64,000 nucleotides of DNA from Mycteria americana (Eukaryota > Chordata > Aves > Ciconiiformes > Ciconiidae): the NCBI RefSeq assembly GCF_035582795.1, contig NC_134366.1:3020828-3084827 (forward strand), read 5' to 3'. The notes below the pieces were generated by a model. The model was not told where the DNA came from, did no database searches, and saw only the letters and a list, made by a program, of their open reading frames with translations. The position numbers were made by a program, and so were the translations under genes. Position 1 is the first letter of the stretch, and each line of letters starts with the position of its first letter. Below are positions 1 to 11,670 of this stretch, piece by piece.

Positions 1-3000
1 TTTCTTCAGTCAGTAACACAATACTTTTTCTTTCTCCAATGTATGCTTGCACCCCCCAAACACCCCTTACCAGCTCCCAATGTGATAAGCAATTAATTTG
101 GCTAAGGCTTCCTTTTTTAGGAGCTAAAGCTGTTAGAGTTGCTGGTCTTGGAGGAGATGTTAAATCTGCTCTCTCCCCTACCAGACCTTTCATGCAGAAC
201 ACCACCACCTCGCCTCTTGGACACTAAGATCCAAGTGATGTGAGAGCAGCTGTTGAGCTTGCAAAGCCTATTGAACCTGCCTGCCATGCCTGAGAAGCCT
301 TTTCTGCATTGAAGGCAGTTCTTCTACTGATCTTTAGAGCAGGAAAAGATTTGGGTAGGCAGGTGATTTGGGCCCTACCCTACAAAGCCCTTTTCTGAGG
401 AGCCATAACACTGCAGATCCATTTCCACTGTGATTCAAATCCTCTTTCTCACCACAGGTTAAAAAGAAAATGTCAAAATGTGCCTCGGCTCAGTAAAACA
501 CAGCAAGGGTTGCTAATTTCCTGCCGGGTGCTCCTATTCCACATTCTCAGTGCAAATTCTGGGCTCCCCTTTAATTCAGTCTAAGGTGTTCGGTCTCAAA
601 AAGATATTCAACTGTACTGTAGATTCAGGACAAACTAATGCTTAGCCTGTCTGCTTTCTCCACCAGAAAGCCATCATGGGCTTTCCCTCATCATGGCATG
701 CCCTCATTCAGACATACTTTTCCTATCTTTTGCAATCCCTCAGGTGTATTGCAATTTGTATTCTAGAAATACTGAGAGGTCCTCTGTAAAATGAGGCCCC
801 ATTTGGAAAAAAAAAAAAAAGCAACCAACTAATAAAACATAGTCTCCACGATGAGGAGCTTTCAAAAACTATACAAGTAGGTAAACTAGGAGGTGGATGA
901 AATGAGACATGGTGGGGTGAAGCAATTTGTTTAAGGACACATAGTGTCTGCTGCATCTTCTTGCTCAGATCCTCAAGGTGGCTGAGATGATTCGATACTC
1001 CCAGTGCTTTTTTCTGAAATTAAAAGGAAAAAAGGCCAACATCACAGCACATACCAAGGGCATGATGCACAGAGGTTCAGGGTTTGTATTGGGAAAGAAA
1101 GATTATGATAAACACATGATGTTGAAGGCTTTGATTTAGGGTGATGGGAAGGGAGGAGAGAGGGACAATTGCAGTTATAGCACAGAATAAGGTATAAAGC
1201 CAAATGGAACAGAAAAAGAAAGGGGCAAACAGAAGTAGTAGGACAGATCAGCAGCATCGATGGAGATGTTATTATCTTTGAACAGCAACAGGGTGCCTCT
1301 AGACAGAAAAAAAATCATAAACGATGAAAGTTGTGTCAGCAGCAAAAAGTTGGCAGGAACTAGTGCCTGCACTGAGTGGTGCTGGGCTGCACAAGAAAAG
1401 CTGATTATCGTGCAGAATCACTTACTCGGCCCTCAAATTTGATTCCCTCACTCCTACTACAGCAGCCTTTTTCTGAGCTGAAAGGGTGACAGTCCCATGA
1501 TGCATTTTAGGTTTCTTTTTCCACCAGGCTCAATGATTCTCCATTTTGAATGCAGAACTGGTGCACCTGATCCAAATCAGGAAGGTCCTGTCACGAGTAG
1601 ACTCACTCATTTCTTCATTGGCAAAGTCCGAAAGGCATCGAAGTAAATGGGACAAAGAAAACCAAGTAGTTTGGGGACAAAGTCCCTGAACTGGGACTTC
1701 TTGTACAATATTGGGCAGGTCTTTAACACATGTAATGAGTTAGCTAACTGTGCCTCACTCCTTGACTTAGAAATAAGAGATAAAGACATTTCTGTTTGTT
1801 TGGATAGCAAGCTTTGGTTGCAGCTGAGTTCCTAGATGCTCCCTTGGACATAACATTTACCTTTCCAGGAGGCAGCGTTTGCTTGGCTGTGCTCAGAGAG
1901 AGCATCCATTTTCTTCCTGGGACCATTTTTCGCCCTGGAGAGGAGTCTCACACATTGCTCTCCTGCTCCTTGTGCTTGCGCTCATTCTTGTTCATTCCTC
2001 TCAGATAAAGTAACGTTTACTTAAGACTGGAAAATCTTACTTTATGAACCTTTTACTTCATGGCTTGGGCTCGGCTCAGCTGAAAAATTAGAGGCCACAT
2101 CCTCACGTAGTATAAAACGGGAATCGGGCCAGTTTCCACCAGGGGAGAATCCAGCCTTCCCTGGCAAGAACAACACTGTTCGGATTGACCAGCGAGGGTT
2201 AACGGGCTGTCATGCTTCACTTTTAACATCATCTCTAACAAAAGGAGAACACAGGAGACATAGAAAGGGAGTGAGAGATTTTCTGAGGGAGCATAAATAT
2301 AATTGCAGTCAGAGGCCAATATTTTCCATGGTTTGCAGCAGAGTCATTCACAAGCCTCAGACATCAATAAATGAACCTTTAACTTGCCTCCTAGCTCTGT
2401 TATCCATTCCACACAGTGCTTTAATTACTTGGTGCCTAAGAAGCATTTTGGACATTGAAGTCTGTCACCCCTTAAGCTGTCTGCCCGACTCTTCATTTCA
2501 CGAACAAGATACACACAACCTCGTTTAGCCAATGGCAGGCTGGTCACACAAGTATTATGTTTTTCCTCTCGCTGTCTACTGTTTCACCACTGTAGGAATT
2601 ACACAGCCAAGAGCACAGTAGGAATAAAGGCTCTATTCATTTCCCCCTGGGACTAATTCTTACAGATGGCAAGCACTGCAATGGGGCAAATTAGCTTCTT
2701 ATTTCATTTGGAGGCTTAAAGTTATAAGCTCATTTTGTTGTTGTTTATGGGATAGCTCACTGCAGGACGGTGCAACCCTGTACATTGCTGTTAGAAGGAA
2801 AGGAGGCAAATCCTCTACCAACAGTAGTCAGGGGGTAGGAAAGGGGATGCTAGGAGGACCCTGTGACTGCTGAGCCCATACTCATCGTGTGCTCAGATCT
2901 GCAGCCAGAGGAAAGCTTTCTGGCTGCCTGCACTCCCAGTCAGGTGCTGATACGAATGGGAGGCTTAGCAATGCTGCAGTCCAGGATCACGGCCACGGCA

Positions 3001-6000
3001 GTTTGGGAAATCAGGATTTGTGAGTGCTTCTGGGGAGAAGCGGTAGAAAAACAAGCACAGCTTCCACAAACAGGCTTGGCTGCTGTTAAATTACTTGGAA
3101 ATGTGCTACAGATGAAAAAGCAGGAGATCCTTGTTTACCTGAAAAGACTGACAAACAGACGTACACATGAATGTTTTCTTTCACAGTCATTTTCCTCTCG
3201 AGACACACGAGAGAGCAGCAGTTTCAAAACTCAACAGAAGATCCTTGCAAAGGGAAGGCCATCTTTTTCCCTTCGGTAATCACTGTGTGGTTTGTGATTA
3301 CCCACTGAACTATGGCCATGTGCACCACCGTACCTTTACCAGATGGCATTTCCAGACAGGGCTGGGCCTTCACGTACATCGTCGTTTGTCTAATTTTCCA
3401 AGCAGAAAATAGAAGGATATATCCTCAGTTTTGAGTGAATCAGCATCTCTCTGGAGATTTTAATTTATACCAGTCACTAATCTGGCCCATAATGTCGCTT
3501 TTTATGGGAGATTTCATGGTCAAAGTCTCTTCTCATGAGTAGTAATGTACCACGAGCAGTAATAGAAGATGTTGGATGGGATTTTATTTGCTTGCAAAAA
3601 CCATGTATTTGTGTCTCAGACAGAAATTGTCAGTGAAGCGAGTAACCATTGTCCATCAGAGATGTTATTTAGAGCTGTTTTCTTGCAACTGCTGGCCAAA
3701 ATAAAGGTTTTATTTTCTGCAGTGTCTCAGAAGATCATAAGAGATGTCTAAGCTCTCCTTGAAGAACCTGAAGGAGAGTAAGTTCAGCCTCACATCAGAG
3801 AGGTTATAGGTACTGACTTGAATCATACCAGTGAGATGGTTTGAAATGCATGACAGATTCAAGCCTCAGATTCCTGTCCTCTTTAGTCTTTATCAACACT
3901 GTAAAGAGCTCTGTGAATTTTCAGTATTTCAGCTAAAATTGCATTTTGGCTAAAATCACATTTCAGCAACTGCTGAAGCTGGAATACACATGACTTTCAA
4001 TTCTGTTCCATCGAGAGGTCTATCAACATCACTGTTCATGTGTCTTGATTTCTTATCTCCCTTACCTTTCCATCTCTCCCAAAAGTTCCCTCTGCTCTGG
4101 CTTATTCCGCACTACTTATTCCTGTGTCTATCTCCTACTTAAACCTTTCTGTTTTACCCAGAAGAAATATGAGAATAGGAGCTTGCCTCCCTTCACTTTC
4201 AGTGTTTACATCTCCATCTGAATTGGTCTCCCTCAACCGTTTTTATAGTCTTGGAGAGAAAAAGGTACTTTCAGAGCATGATTCATCTGATCTATTTTTA
4301 GGGATGAATTGCACTCTAGATGCTACCTGTTGTATTGACTAGTTCTCTGTTCATTATAAAAGACCTTGGTATGTCTTGCTCAGACATGCACATCGACATT
4401 ATGGATGATCTCCACATCCTTTCAAGCATCCTCGTGCACTGAGAAGTTCTTTGTTCCCTTCCCACCATATTCCTTATGCCCTTTCTACCATTCAGCTATG
4501 TCCACCAGACGTCTATTGCAGCCCCATGCTCCTGACATCCATGGTAATTTCTCTTCCTTAAGATGCACAATACAGCATTCCGCAGTCATCAGACACTGAG
4601 CCTTTTTTCCACAGTATCACATGTCCCAGAAGGCACAAAACAACCTTTGGACATGATCAAGTGGAATTTAGTTTTTCAGGTTCTTCACTCTCACAGTCCC
4701 TCATTGACCCTGAGTCCTTATTCTGCTGTTCTTCAGGATGGAAACTGGGAGATGTCTTCATGACACAAGGCAGAAGAAGTCCACTATGGCAGAAAGCCAC
4801 ATTTAGATAATCACCTTGCTTCTGGTCCCTTAACTAGACCAGGATTTCCATATGCCACAACCTTGCATGACTCTGCTCCTTCTCCATACCCTGTGACCTT
4901 ACTCTATACATTCTACAGCTCTGGTAATGTTCTACCATTAAGTAAAAGCTTACTTCCTATTGCAGATTTTTTCTGTAGAATGGATGGAGCAATTGCTGGC
5001 CATTGACTCTACTACTTCATGCTGCTGAGAGTTAGAAAGGCCTCATAGCTCATAGGTTTGATATCAGCAGTATTCACATAAGGCTTTTATTGTGCACATG
5101 TGGCAAAAGTGCACATTCTTAGATCATGTGCAGCAATTTCCACCCAACTGTTCTTGAGCTTTTGATGCTCACCATAAGCAGCAAAGTGGCATATGTCTTG
5201 TCTACATCTGAGATGTTTCTAGGTCTGCATAAGAATATGAACTTTTCTGAAATAGTTCAAAATATTCAAAATGAAAATCACTGTCAACACTATCAAAATA
5301 ATCTGAAAATGACTTTTGGGGGGAAGAGGACACAACAATTTGGATTAAAATCAAAAAATTCCACATGTATGAAATAAATATAGCCTATTATAATAATTTA
5401 AAAATTTATAATGACCCTTACAGCATATAAAACAATCTTCAAAATGAAAAGTCACGACGCTGTGAAAATTCATAATTCTCTTTTCTGACAAGATTAAGAC
5501 AGAATGTTTCCATCCTACAAAATGGTACATTTGCATATGTACAGACACACACATATGTTTGCAGAATGCAGCCTGCTAACAGACACAGGGTTTTTTTCTG
5601 AAAGTTTTATTTGTGGGAAAAGAAAAATAAATCCTATTTTCAACACAGAAACAATCTCTTCAGAAAGCTTCCAGCCACAAGTGAATACATTGGTAGAAAA
5701 GTAAACCTGATTGTTCTGTAAAGCCACCATACCATGAGGTAATATCCTAGATGGTTTAAACTACCCCAAAACTGTAGGTAGTCTGGAGTAAGTATGGATG
5801 ATTAAAGTCATGTGTGAGGCAACATCTCCTCCATAGCTTTTCTATACATATCCACCACCAGCACCTTGGCTTTAGAGAAAAGGTAGCCTACCTGTTCCTT
5901 AGGCCCATGGTTTTGTTGGCTCTACTGTACAAGTGGGATGTATTTTTTGAGCAACCCTGAGCTTGGCTGCAGTCATGCTATAAATCTCTGATCTGCTGCT

Positions 6001-6409
6001 TTCCCTGCTGTGGCAGGATGGAGATTTGTTGCAGTTTGCCCTCGGCTCTGCAGAGATCTCGCTCTCCATTGTAGGGTGACCACTTCCATTTTCTTCCAAG
6101 ACAGAAAAAAAAGAAGAAGAAAAAACCCACACATTGATTGTATTGAATCACAAAACCAACATCATGCTGTGGTGGAAATTCCTTCCTCACCCCGATGCCT
6201 CCCCCACCGGGTTTCTGTCTTCACTCGGAGCCAGTGGTTACTGGAACCACCAAGTCCTACATGTCGTCGGGCCAAGTCCTCGCCTGAGTCCACAATCACT
6301 CAGTCCCAAGCCCTTGAGGGGGAAGCCCAGGCTAGCAAAGCCATGCAAGCACACTGATGAAAGCCCGTATCAGCAACGTACACATACAGACCTCCCTACC
6401 TTGCTGGAT
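1..6409. other. non-coding DNA, no gene recognised
   Basis: No exon, RNA gene or young repeat is recognisable. Open frames are all under 140 codons and overlap in several frames. The longest (2863-3279, plus strand) shows no domain, signal peptide or low-complexity pattern I can name. A MIR-like relic lies near 895-965 and a single POU octamer ATTTGCAT at 5529-5536. Otherwise I see nothing. Confidence 0.7.
895..965 (-). mobile_element. MIR-like SINE relic (weak)
   Basis: The plus strand carries a degraded series resembling the reverse complement of the MIR core and tail: a TGAGACATGG block, then GGGGTGAAGCAATTTG, then AAGGACACATAG. These match in order the well-known TGAGGC / GAGGTTAAGTGACTTG / AAGGTCACACAG series of MIR elements. 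MIRs are ancient tRNA-derived SINEs shared by amniotes, so heavy decay is expected in a bird. The match is from memory and short, so chance resemblance remains possible. Confidence 0.4.
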
Positions 6410-6467
6410 TAATGATTTCTATGGCAGACTCATTGCTGGTTTTACAAGCGTAGACTCAAGGCAGGAA

Positions 6468-6780
6468 AGGGGAGGAGGGGCAGGCTGAGAGACGAGGCAT
6501 CAAAGTTTAATGACAAAATCATGGCTGGCTTTGCCAGGGCATTTCATTATATAAGTTGAGCGGTAAGATCGTTTCCTACGCCCCTGTGACCAAAGGAATG
6601 CAGGGAGCACGCGGCTCGAACCAGCCGGTGAAATGGATAGCTTACTGAGTCCAGGAACACGCGTAGGCTGTCCCAGCCACCGCAGTGTAGAAGTGCAGCC
6701 TCGCCAGTGAATGAACGAGTTGCTCCAACATTTCTCTAACTCCGGTCCAGGGGATTAAACGATTCACTCCAGGGTTTGCA
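6468..6780 (+). promoter_or_regulatory. candidate TATA promoter with CpG-dense patch
   Basis: A purine-rich GC/KLF-like box (about 6470-6485) precedes a TATATAAG motif at 6548-6555. The next 200 bp (6561-6762) hold 14 CpG dinucleotides by hand count, close to the number expected from base composition, whereas surrounding sequence is strongly CpG-depleted. A start site about 30 bp past the TATA motif would fall near 6578-6582. The first ATG after that (6598) opens only a short frame, so any transcript would be non-coding, or its first exon untranslated. A GGTAAG splice-donor-like string at 6562-6567 complicates the reading. No CAGE or conservation evidence is available, so this is inference from motif layout. 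Confidence 0.35.
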
Positions 6781-6996
6781 AGGAAAAGCCTGGGTAAGCC
6801 AGCCAAAGGCAGAGTGCAGTGAGCATGCAAGGAGTTCAACTAAGGATTCCTTATTAAAGGAATAGAAATGAACAACAATAAAGTAAAATTCCATCAGCTA
6901 AAAAGCAAAAGGTTCCATCTTTCTGAAGACTCCAGGCTGAAGGGCTTGTAATGCAATGCTGCTGCTTTCTGTGTTATTTCATTTTTCCAAATCCAT

Positions 6997-7029
6997 CCCC
7001 CCCCATCACACACACACACTCTCTCTCTT
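6997..7029. repeat. compound C / (CA)6 / (CT)n microsatellite
   Basis: A run of eight C is followed by six CA units at 7007-7018 and then a CT run to about 7028. It is simple sequence and likely length-variable. Confidence 0.85.
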
Positions 7030-8217
7030 CCTTCTCCTAACCTTGCACACTGAGGTCTCTGAAGCTAAATTGGCATTATTACCTATGCATGTACTGCCCA
7101 GTGTCCTTAGTTCACTGAATTATAAATTGCAAGTGATAGCAGCAAATATTAACAGGCTGTTCAACACCTATTTTCCTCCTTAAGGCAAGAAAAGAGATGT
7201 ATCAGCACTTATCTCCCCAGAGGTACCGCCCCAGGTAGGGGCCAGCTTACTTGGATCAAGCTGTTTTCAAAGACCACCGTAGTGGTCAACAAGCTTCCAT
7301 GACTAATGTCAAACTTGTGGACCAGCATCTGCACAAGCTAGAACAGCACCCTAAAAGTTAAGCTGTAGCCTGGATGTGAACACGTATCTTCCCTCCTGTT
7401 AATGTTGCATCAGGCTTGCAAGATTCATGGGGCTTGAAGAACAGGCAGCAAAGGGGAGTCTGGCTTTATAATCTAGTGGTTAGTGGTCTCTGCTCAAGGC
7501 TTCTGGTGTCTAAAATAAAATATAAATACCCTTTGCATAAATCTCCCAGAAGGCTACTCAGAGCAGGAAAATGTTTTATGACCTGTATTTGTTAGTAGTT
7601 ATAGCCCTAAACCAGCACCGATGACCTGCCAGCATCCCTCCCTTTATTATTTCAATTTGATAAGGGCAGATATCTCATCACCTGCAATTCTGGCTTTGGG
7701 AATTTAATTCTAGGGACTTAACTCTCCTCGCCACCCATTACAGAGGCAAGCAAGGTGTTGAAATCAGCCATGTGCATCTCACTTGCAATGGTTGCTGACC
7801 AACTTCCAGATGTTTCACCACTTTTGTGGAAAGACAATCTTGCTGCAACAGTGCAATCAGCAAAGATTGCAGGGAGAGGCAGTGTTTTTTATTAGATTGG
7901 GCACACAGAGCTGAGGAAAAACTAAAACTAGAAAGGCAAGTAACAGACAAGTTCCTTGGTAGGCAAGCCTTTCTTTGATGGTGAAACAGGACCAGCAAGT
8001 TTGTGCTTGGGTTCTAAAGTATACTTCAGTTGAGCAGTTGGTTCGCATCCAAACGGCTGAAAAGAAATGTTTGGCATCATATCACGAACCATTAGCTGTT
8101 CACGGGTGATGGGGCAGGAGCAAGAAAACACTGCTCCTGCTCTTGACATAAAGTTAGGAGTAACTAAAAAGAGACCTCTTGTTTTAGGTAATGATACATC
8201 TACTGTCAGTCCCTTTT

Positions 8218-8230
8218 ATTTGCATATGCA
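8218..8230. promoter_or_regulatory. POU octamer overlapping a MORE-like palindrome
   Basis: ATTTGCAT at 8218-8225 overlaps the perfect 10-bp palindrome TGCATATGCA at 8221-8230, one base from the ATGCATATGCAT site bound by POU dimers. A single octamer is expected about twice by chance in a window this size, so only the overlap is notable. Function is not shown. Confidence 0.25.
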
Positions 8231-10349
8231 TCATTTTTAAAAAAGATTTAATATAATTATCAATGGAGGTATACATTATACAAAGCCATATCTGAACTTT
8301 GGAGAAGCTTAGATCTCAACACAAATTCTACCCCCACCTCCCACATCTAGAGTCCCCATACTCTTTAAGTCAAGTCTCGTGTGTTAACTGAACAGATGGT
8401 AACCCAGTGTCATTCCCTAGAGGCCTCCAAAAGTGCTTAAAATAAGCAGAGGCTATATAATTTTATTTTTCCTAGATATTCTTTTTATCCAGAGTTGCTT
8501 GCTTCTGTTGGGTTATGAGGGTTTCTCATTGCTTTTGCTGCCTTGTTTGCAAATGGTCCTGAGGATTTTCATCCAGAACATGACTGCCACTATGAACAGA
8601 CAAAGATGTGCAGAAAAGATATCACCTGAAATGCAGGGCTGTTCGGTATTCACCTTGTTTAGGCATAGAGGACAGAATCTGGTTTAGACTCCACAGTCTT
8701 GGACATTTGAACCTGCCTTCATTGACTGAGGAATTATTGACCAGGACATGCAAGTGATGAGCTGTTCTTTTCAAAATGTGCTCTGAGTTTTACTTTCTTC
8801 CTAAATCGACCCCAGAAATGGGAGACCTACTTCTGACAGAATCACCCCTCTGAGGTCAAGCAGCATTCATGACTCACTTTGCCCTGCTGAACCCTACTTT
8901 TCATCCTGCCTCAGCCCAACAATTATTATTATGACTGTTAATTCATAACGAAACCATTAACATCATCCTTCCTGGTATTATGACTACCAGTTTGCAAAAT
9001 TTCCTTTAATCTCAGAATACTTTGAGTTTGAGAGGACTGCTGCATGAAGAAAAATGTCTCAAAGGTTCTGGGGACCCCAAAAAGGAATAGAAATGCCCAA
9101 ATCATGGAAATGACCCTTCATGGCTGGTACAGAGGCCCCAGAAACCCGGTGACAAACAATTTTCTGTTACTGCATTCTCTGTGTTAGTAAGAGGAGCTGC
9201 ATTATGCGACATCAGCTATGAAGGGCTATGCATGAAAAAATATAAAGACAGTTTCAGTGAACTTCTTCTATCCAAATATGGATAATCTTTCTCTGTGAAC
9301 TTCCATTCTAAAAACTGCATCTAGTCCCAGCATATTGCATCCCTCCTAGGAAAGCAAGCTCAGCCCAGGGTACCTCAGAAGCCTTTATTTTATATTACTG
9401 CTACACTTGCATGGAAAGTCCCAGCGAATAATGAAGTCTTGCTATGCCAGCTGGTAAATAAATGTTAGAGGTAAGTGAACTGCAGGATTTCTGCAATATT
9501 GCATATCAGTTTATCAAACCTGGCTGCAGTGGCTATTTTCAGATCAGGTGAAAATCAAACTTCTCCTTTTTTGGTACTATATTCTGAAAGTCTTAGTCCC
9601 TCTTTTTCTCCTCTGAGCCAAGTTCATGCACCTGTGATTCATCCACTCACCTGTTTTACCTGGTTTTCAGATGGAGAAAAGCATGTTGCTTTCTAGAGAA
9701 AGGGAAAGTCCCAATAGGCAGGCCAATTTCAAGCTGAGATAGAAATGCAGCTTAATATGCTGTCAAAAATGGTTTGAAACAGATGTCTTTCTGCCAGCAG
9801 ATAAAACTGAAATGTCTGCTTTGGGCTGAGCCACCCCAGGTTGGAAGCTGACATTTTAACCTTTTCTAATGAAAAAAAAAACCCAAACAAAAAAAAAACA
9901 AAAAACCCCAACACACTTTTTTTGGGCAAAGTAAAAAAAAAAAGTCAATATTCAAGTCCTGCCTTGAAGCATTTATAAAACTACCGACATGAGACAAAGC
10001 AGTGGAGTATGTAATGCCCGTGTCAGAACCAAGAAGACAAGGCAGGGCTCCTGGGTATGACGCTGCTGATGCGTGATGCCTTGGTTTGGATGCCGTAGCT
10101 ACTGGAGCAGACTACCACACATCTCAGTCATGGTTTGCAGGAATTCATCCAACCACAGCCTGACGTGCACAAGCATGCAAGAGCAACCTACAGCCACAAC
10201 AATGCAGTTGTGCGTTCAGCTCCTCGATCTGCCCTTTGTGCTGACTGACAAAAAGGATGAGCTGCGCGGTAAGCAGATATCCTCGTTTGATTTATCTTAA
10301 GCCGATAACTTATTCCACTTATGCTACAGCATCAAGGTTTAAAAAGAGA

Positions 10350-10364
10350 TGACCTAGCTGACCT
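10350..10364 (-). promoter_or_regulatory. perfect DR3 nuclear-receptor element
   Basis: The sequence reads TGACCT, three bases, TGACCT; on the minus strand this is AGGTCA-N3-AGGTCA. Direct repeats of AGGTCA with a 3-bp spacer are the classical site for the vitamin D receptor-RXR dimer. Both half-sites are exact. Occupancy cannot be judged from sequence alone. Confidence 0.4.
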
Positions 10365-10685
10365 CCAGCAACATCCACCCAGCCCCTCTCCCTGTTGGCT
10401 CTCGTCAAAGTCCTGTCTGTCAAGCACTTGCAGACTTTCAGCTTCTGCAATCTCGGTATCGCGGGCAGCAAGAGTTTGTATACAAAGCTGTCACCACTCT
10501 CATGAGTGGCTGGATTTTCCAGCTCATCTGTAACCTGAGTGGCACTTCAGCCCTGGGATCTTTCTTCCTAGTGTCAACAGCATGCAGCGCTGCGCTATCC
10601 CGTTACACATTATCTTCGATCAAGTTGATGGGCAGGAGGGAACAGAGCCAGAAGTAATTGTGACAGGCTGGGTGTTTTTACAGGC

Positions 10686-10750
10686 ACAATAGTTAATGGG
10701 CTGGTTAATGTTAAGGATTAGCCCCTTCATCCCTGGGACATATAAGAGGG
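10686..10750 (+). promoter_or_regulatory. weak candidate core promoter (TATA-like)
   Basis: ACAATAG (SOX-type, from 10687), two GTTAAT half-sites of the HNF1/homeodomain type, a GGATTAG (OTX/PITX-type) and then an ATATAAGAGG TATA-like string from 10740 lie within 65 bp. Short AT-rich motifs are common, and no downstream coding exon is visible, so this is a suggestion only. Confidence 0.2.
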
Positions 10751-11636
10751 GAGGAAGGGGGTGGTGCTACTCAGTAAGCCCCAGTAGGAAACACCACGAT
10801 CAGCTTGTAACCAGATAGAAGCAAATCAGAAAAATCCTTTAGAGTATCTTGTTGTTAGTACAAGGGCTGGCATTTCGAGGCCCTGATGCTCGTGGAGTAT
10901 ACACAGCATCCAACACAAAAACGAGAGCCTTAATACGAGTCATGCTTCAGGGGAGCAGGGAAGGAACGAGAAGGCTAAACAGATGCTCTCCATCCTCAGC
11001 CAGCAGATAACAGGAGGAGGCAAGGGGGAAGCTCTCAGCTGTGCTGCAAGGACATCAGGCCTCCTCTCCCAGAAACTCCTCCCAGCAGACAATGCAGAGT
11101 GTTATGTCTCTGTGTCGGGGGGTTCGATAAGCAGTTGCCCAGAGGTATTGCTGCATGCTGGAGCTGGCTGCGTGTATGGTGGACATTTGCCACCACTTTG
11201 CCTAAGACGGCAAAGCCCGTAGATCCGACCCTGAGGCTCCAGCCTCTCCCTGCTGCATCCACCTTACATTACACCAGCATTACCCAGAGGAGTCCATCAA
11301 GTGCTATTGTATCGCCACTAAGTGCCCAAGCTTATAGGATTTATGGCCATATGCTCGTATGGCTTATGCATCGAGAAGTTTAGAAACCCGTCCTCCAAAT
11401 TCTTCAGGCAGGCTAAAACCTCCTGCCTGACGGCTGGATCCGCTTACAGCACAGAGACAGTCCTATTGAGAAAAGCTGCTAAACGCCGGGAGAAAAGAGG
11501 CTGCCGTCAGAAGAAATCTGGGAGGAGTTAGAGCTGGCTTGATAACATCCCAGTGAGAAAGGTAAATCACAAGGAGGTAGAAATCTGGAGCAGTAGACAA
11601 GACTGTTTTCCCTTGTGTCACTAAGCCATGGAGATA

Positions 11637-11670
11637 TGAATTTGTCTGTGGCCTGAATTTGTCTGTGGCT
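11637..11670. repeat. 17-bp tandem duplication
   Basis: Two adjacent 17-bp copies (11637-11653 and 11654-11670) differ only at the last base. This is a recent local slippage duplication with no evident function. Confidence 0.9.

Larger units (their letters stand above)
6800..10320. other. non-coding DNA, no gene recognised
   Basis: No exon or interspersed repeat is recognised. Small features are a C/CA/CT simple tract at 6997-7029, a POU-type octamer with a palindrome at 8218-8230, and an A/C-only stretch at about 9870-9912 made of A-runs broken by CCC blocks. Open frames are short and unconvincing. Confidence 0.65.
10321..11540. other. non-coding segment with regulatory-looking motifs and raised CpG
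   Basis: This stretch contains a perfect DR3 (10350-10364), a segment with SOX- and GTTAAT-type motifs upstream of a TATA-like string (10686-10750), and about 20 CpG in 10861-11520. That CpG density is above the local background but below CpG-island level (observed/expected about 0.45 by hand). Overlapping open frames here have no recognisable product; they probably reflect the low stop-codon density of GC-richer sequence. Confidence 0.45.

Noticed and set aside
2863..3279. 138-codon plus-strand frame
   Set aside because: No recognisable family, signal peptide or domain, and length is within chance expectation for 64 kb.
5529..5536. POU octamer ATTTGCAT
   Set aside because: About two exact copies are expected by chance in the window, and nothing else supports it.
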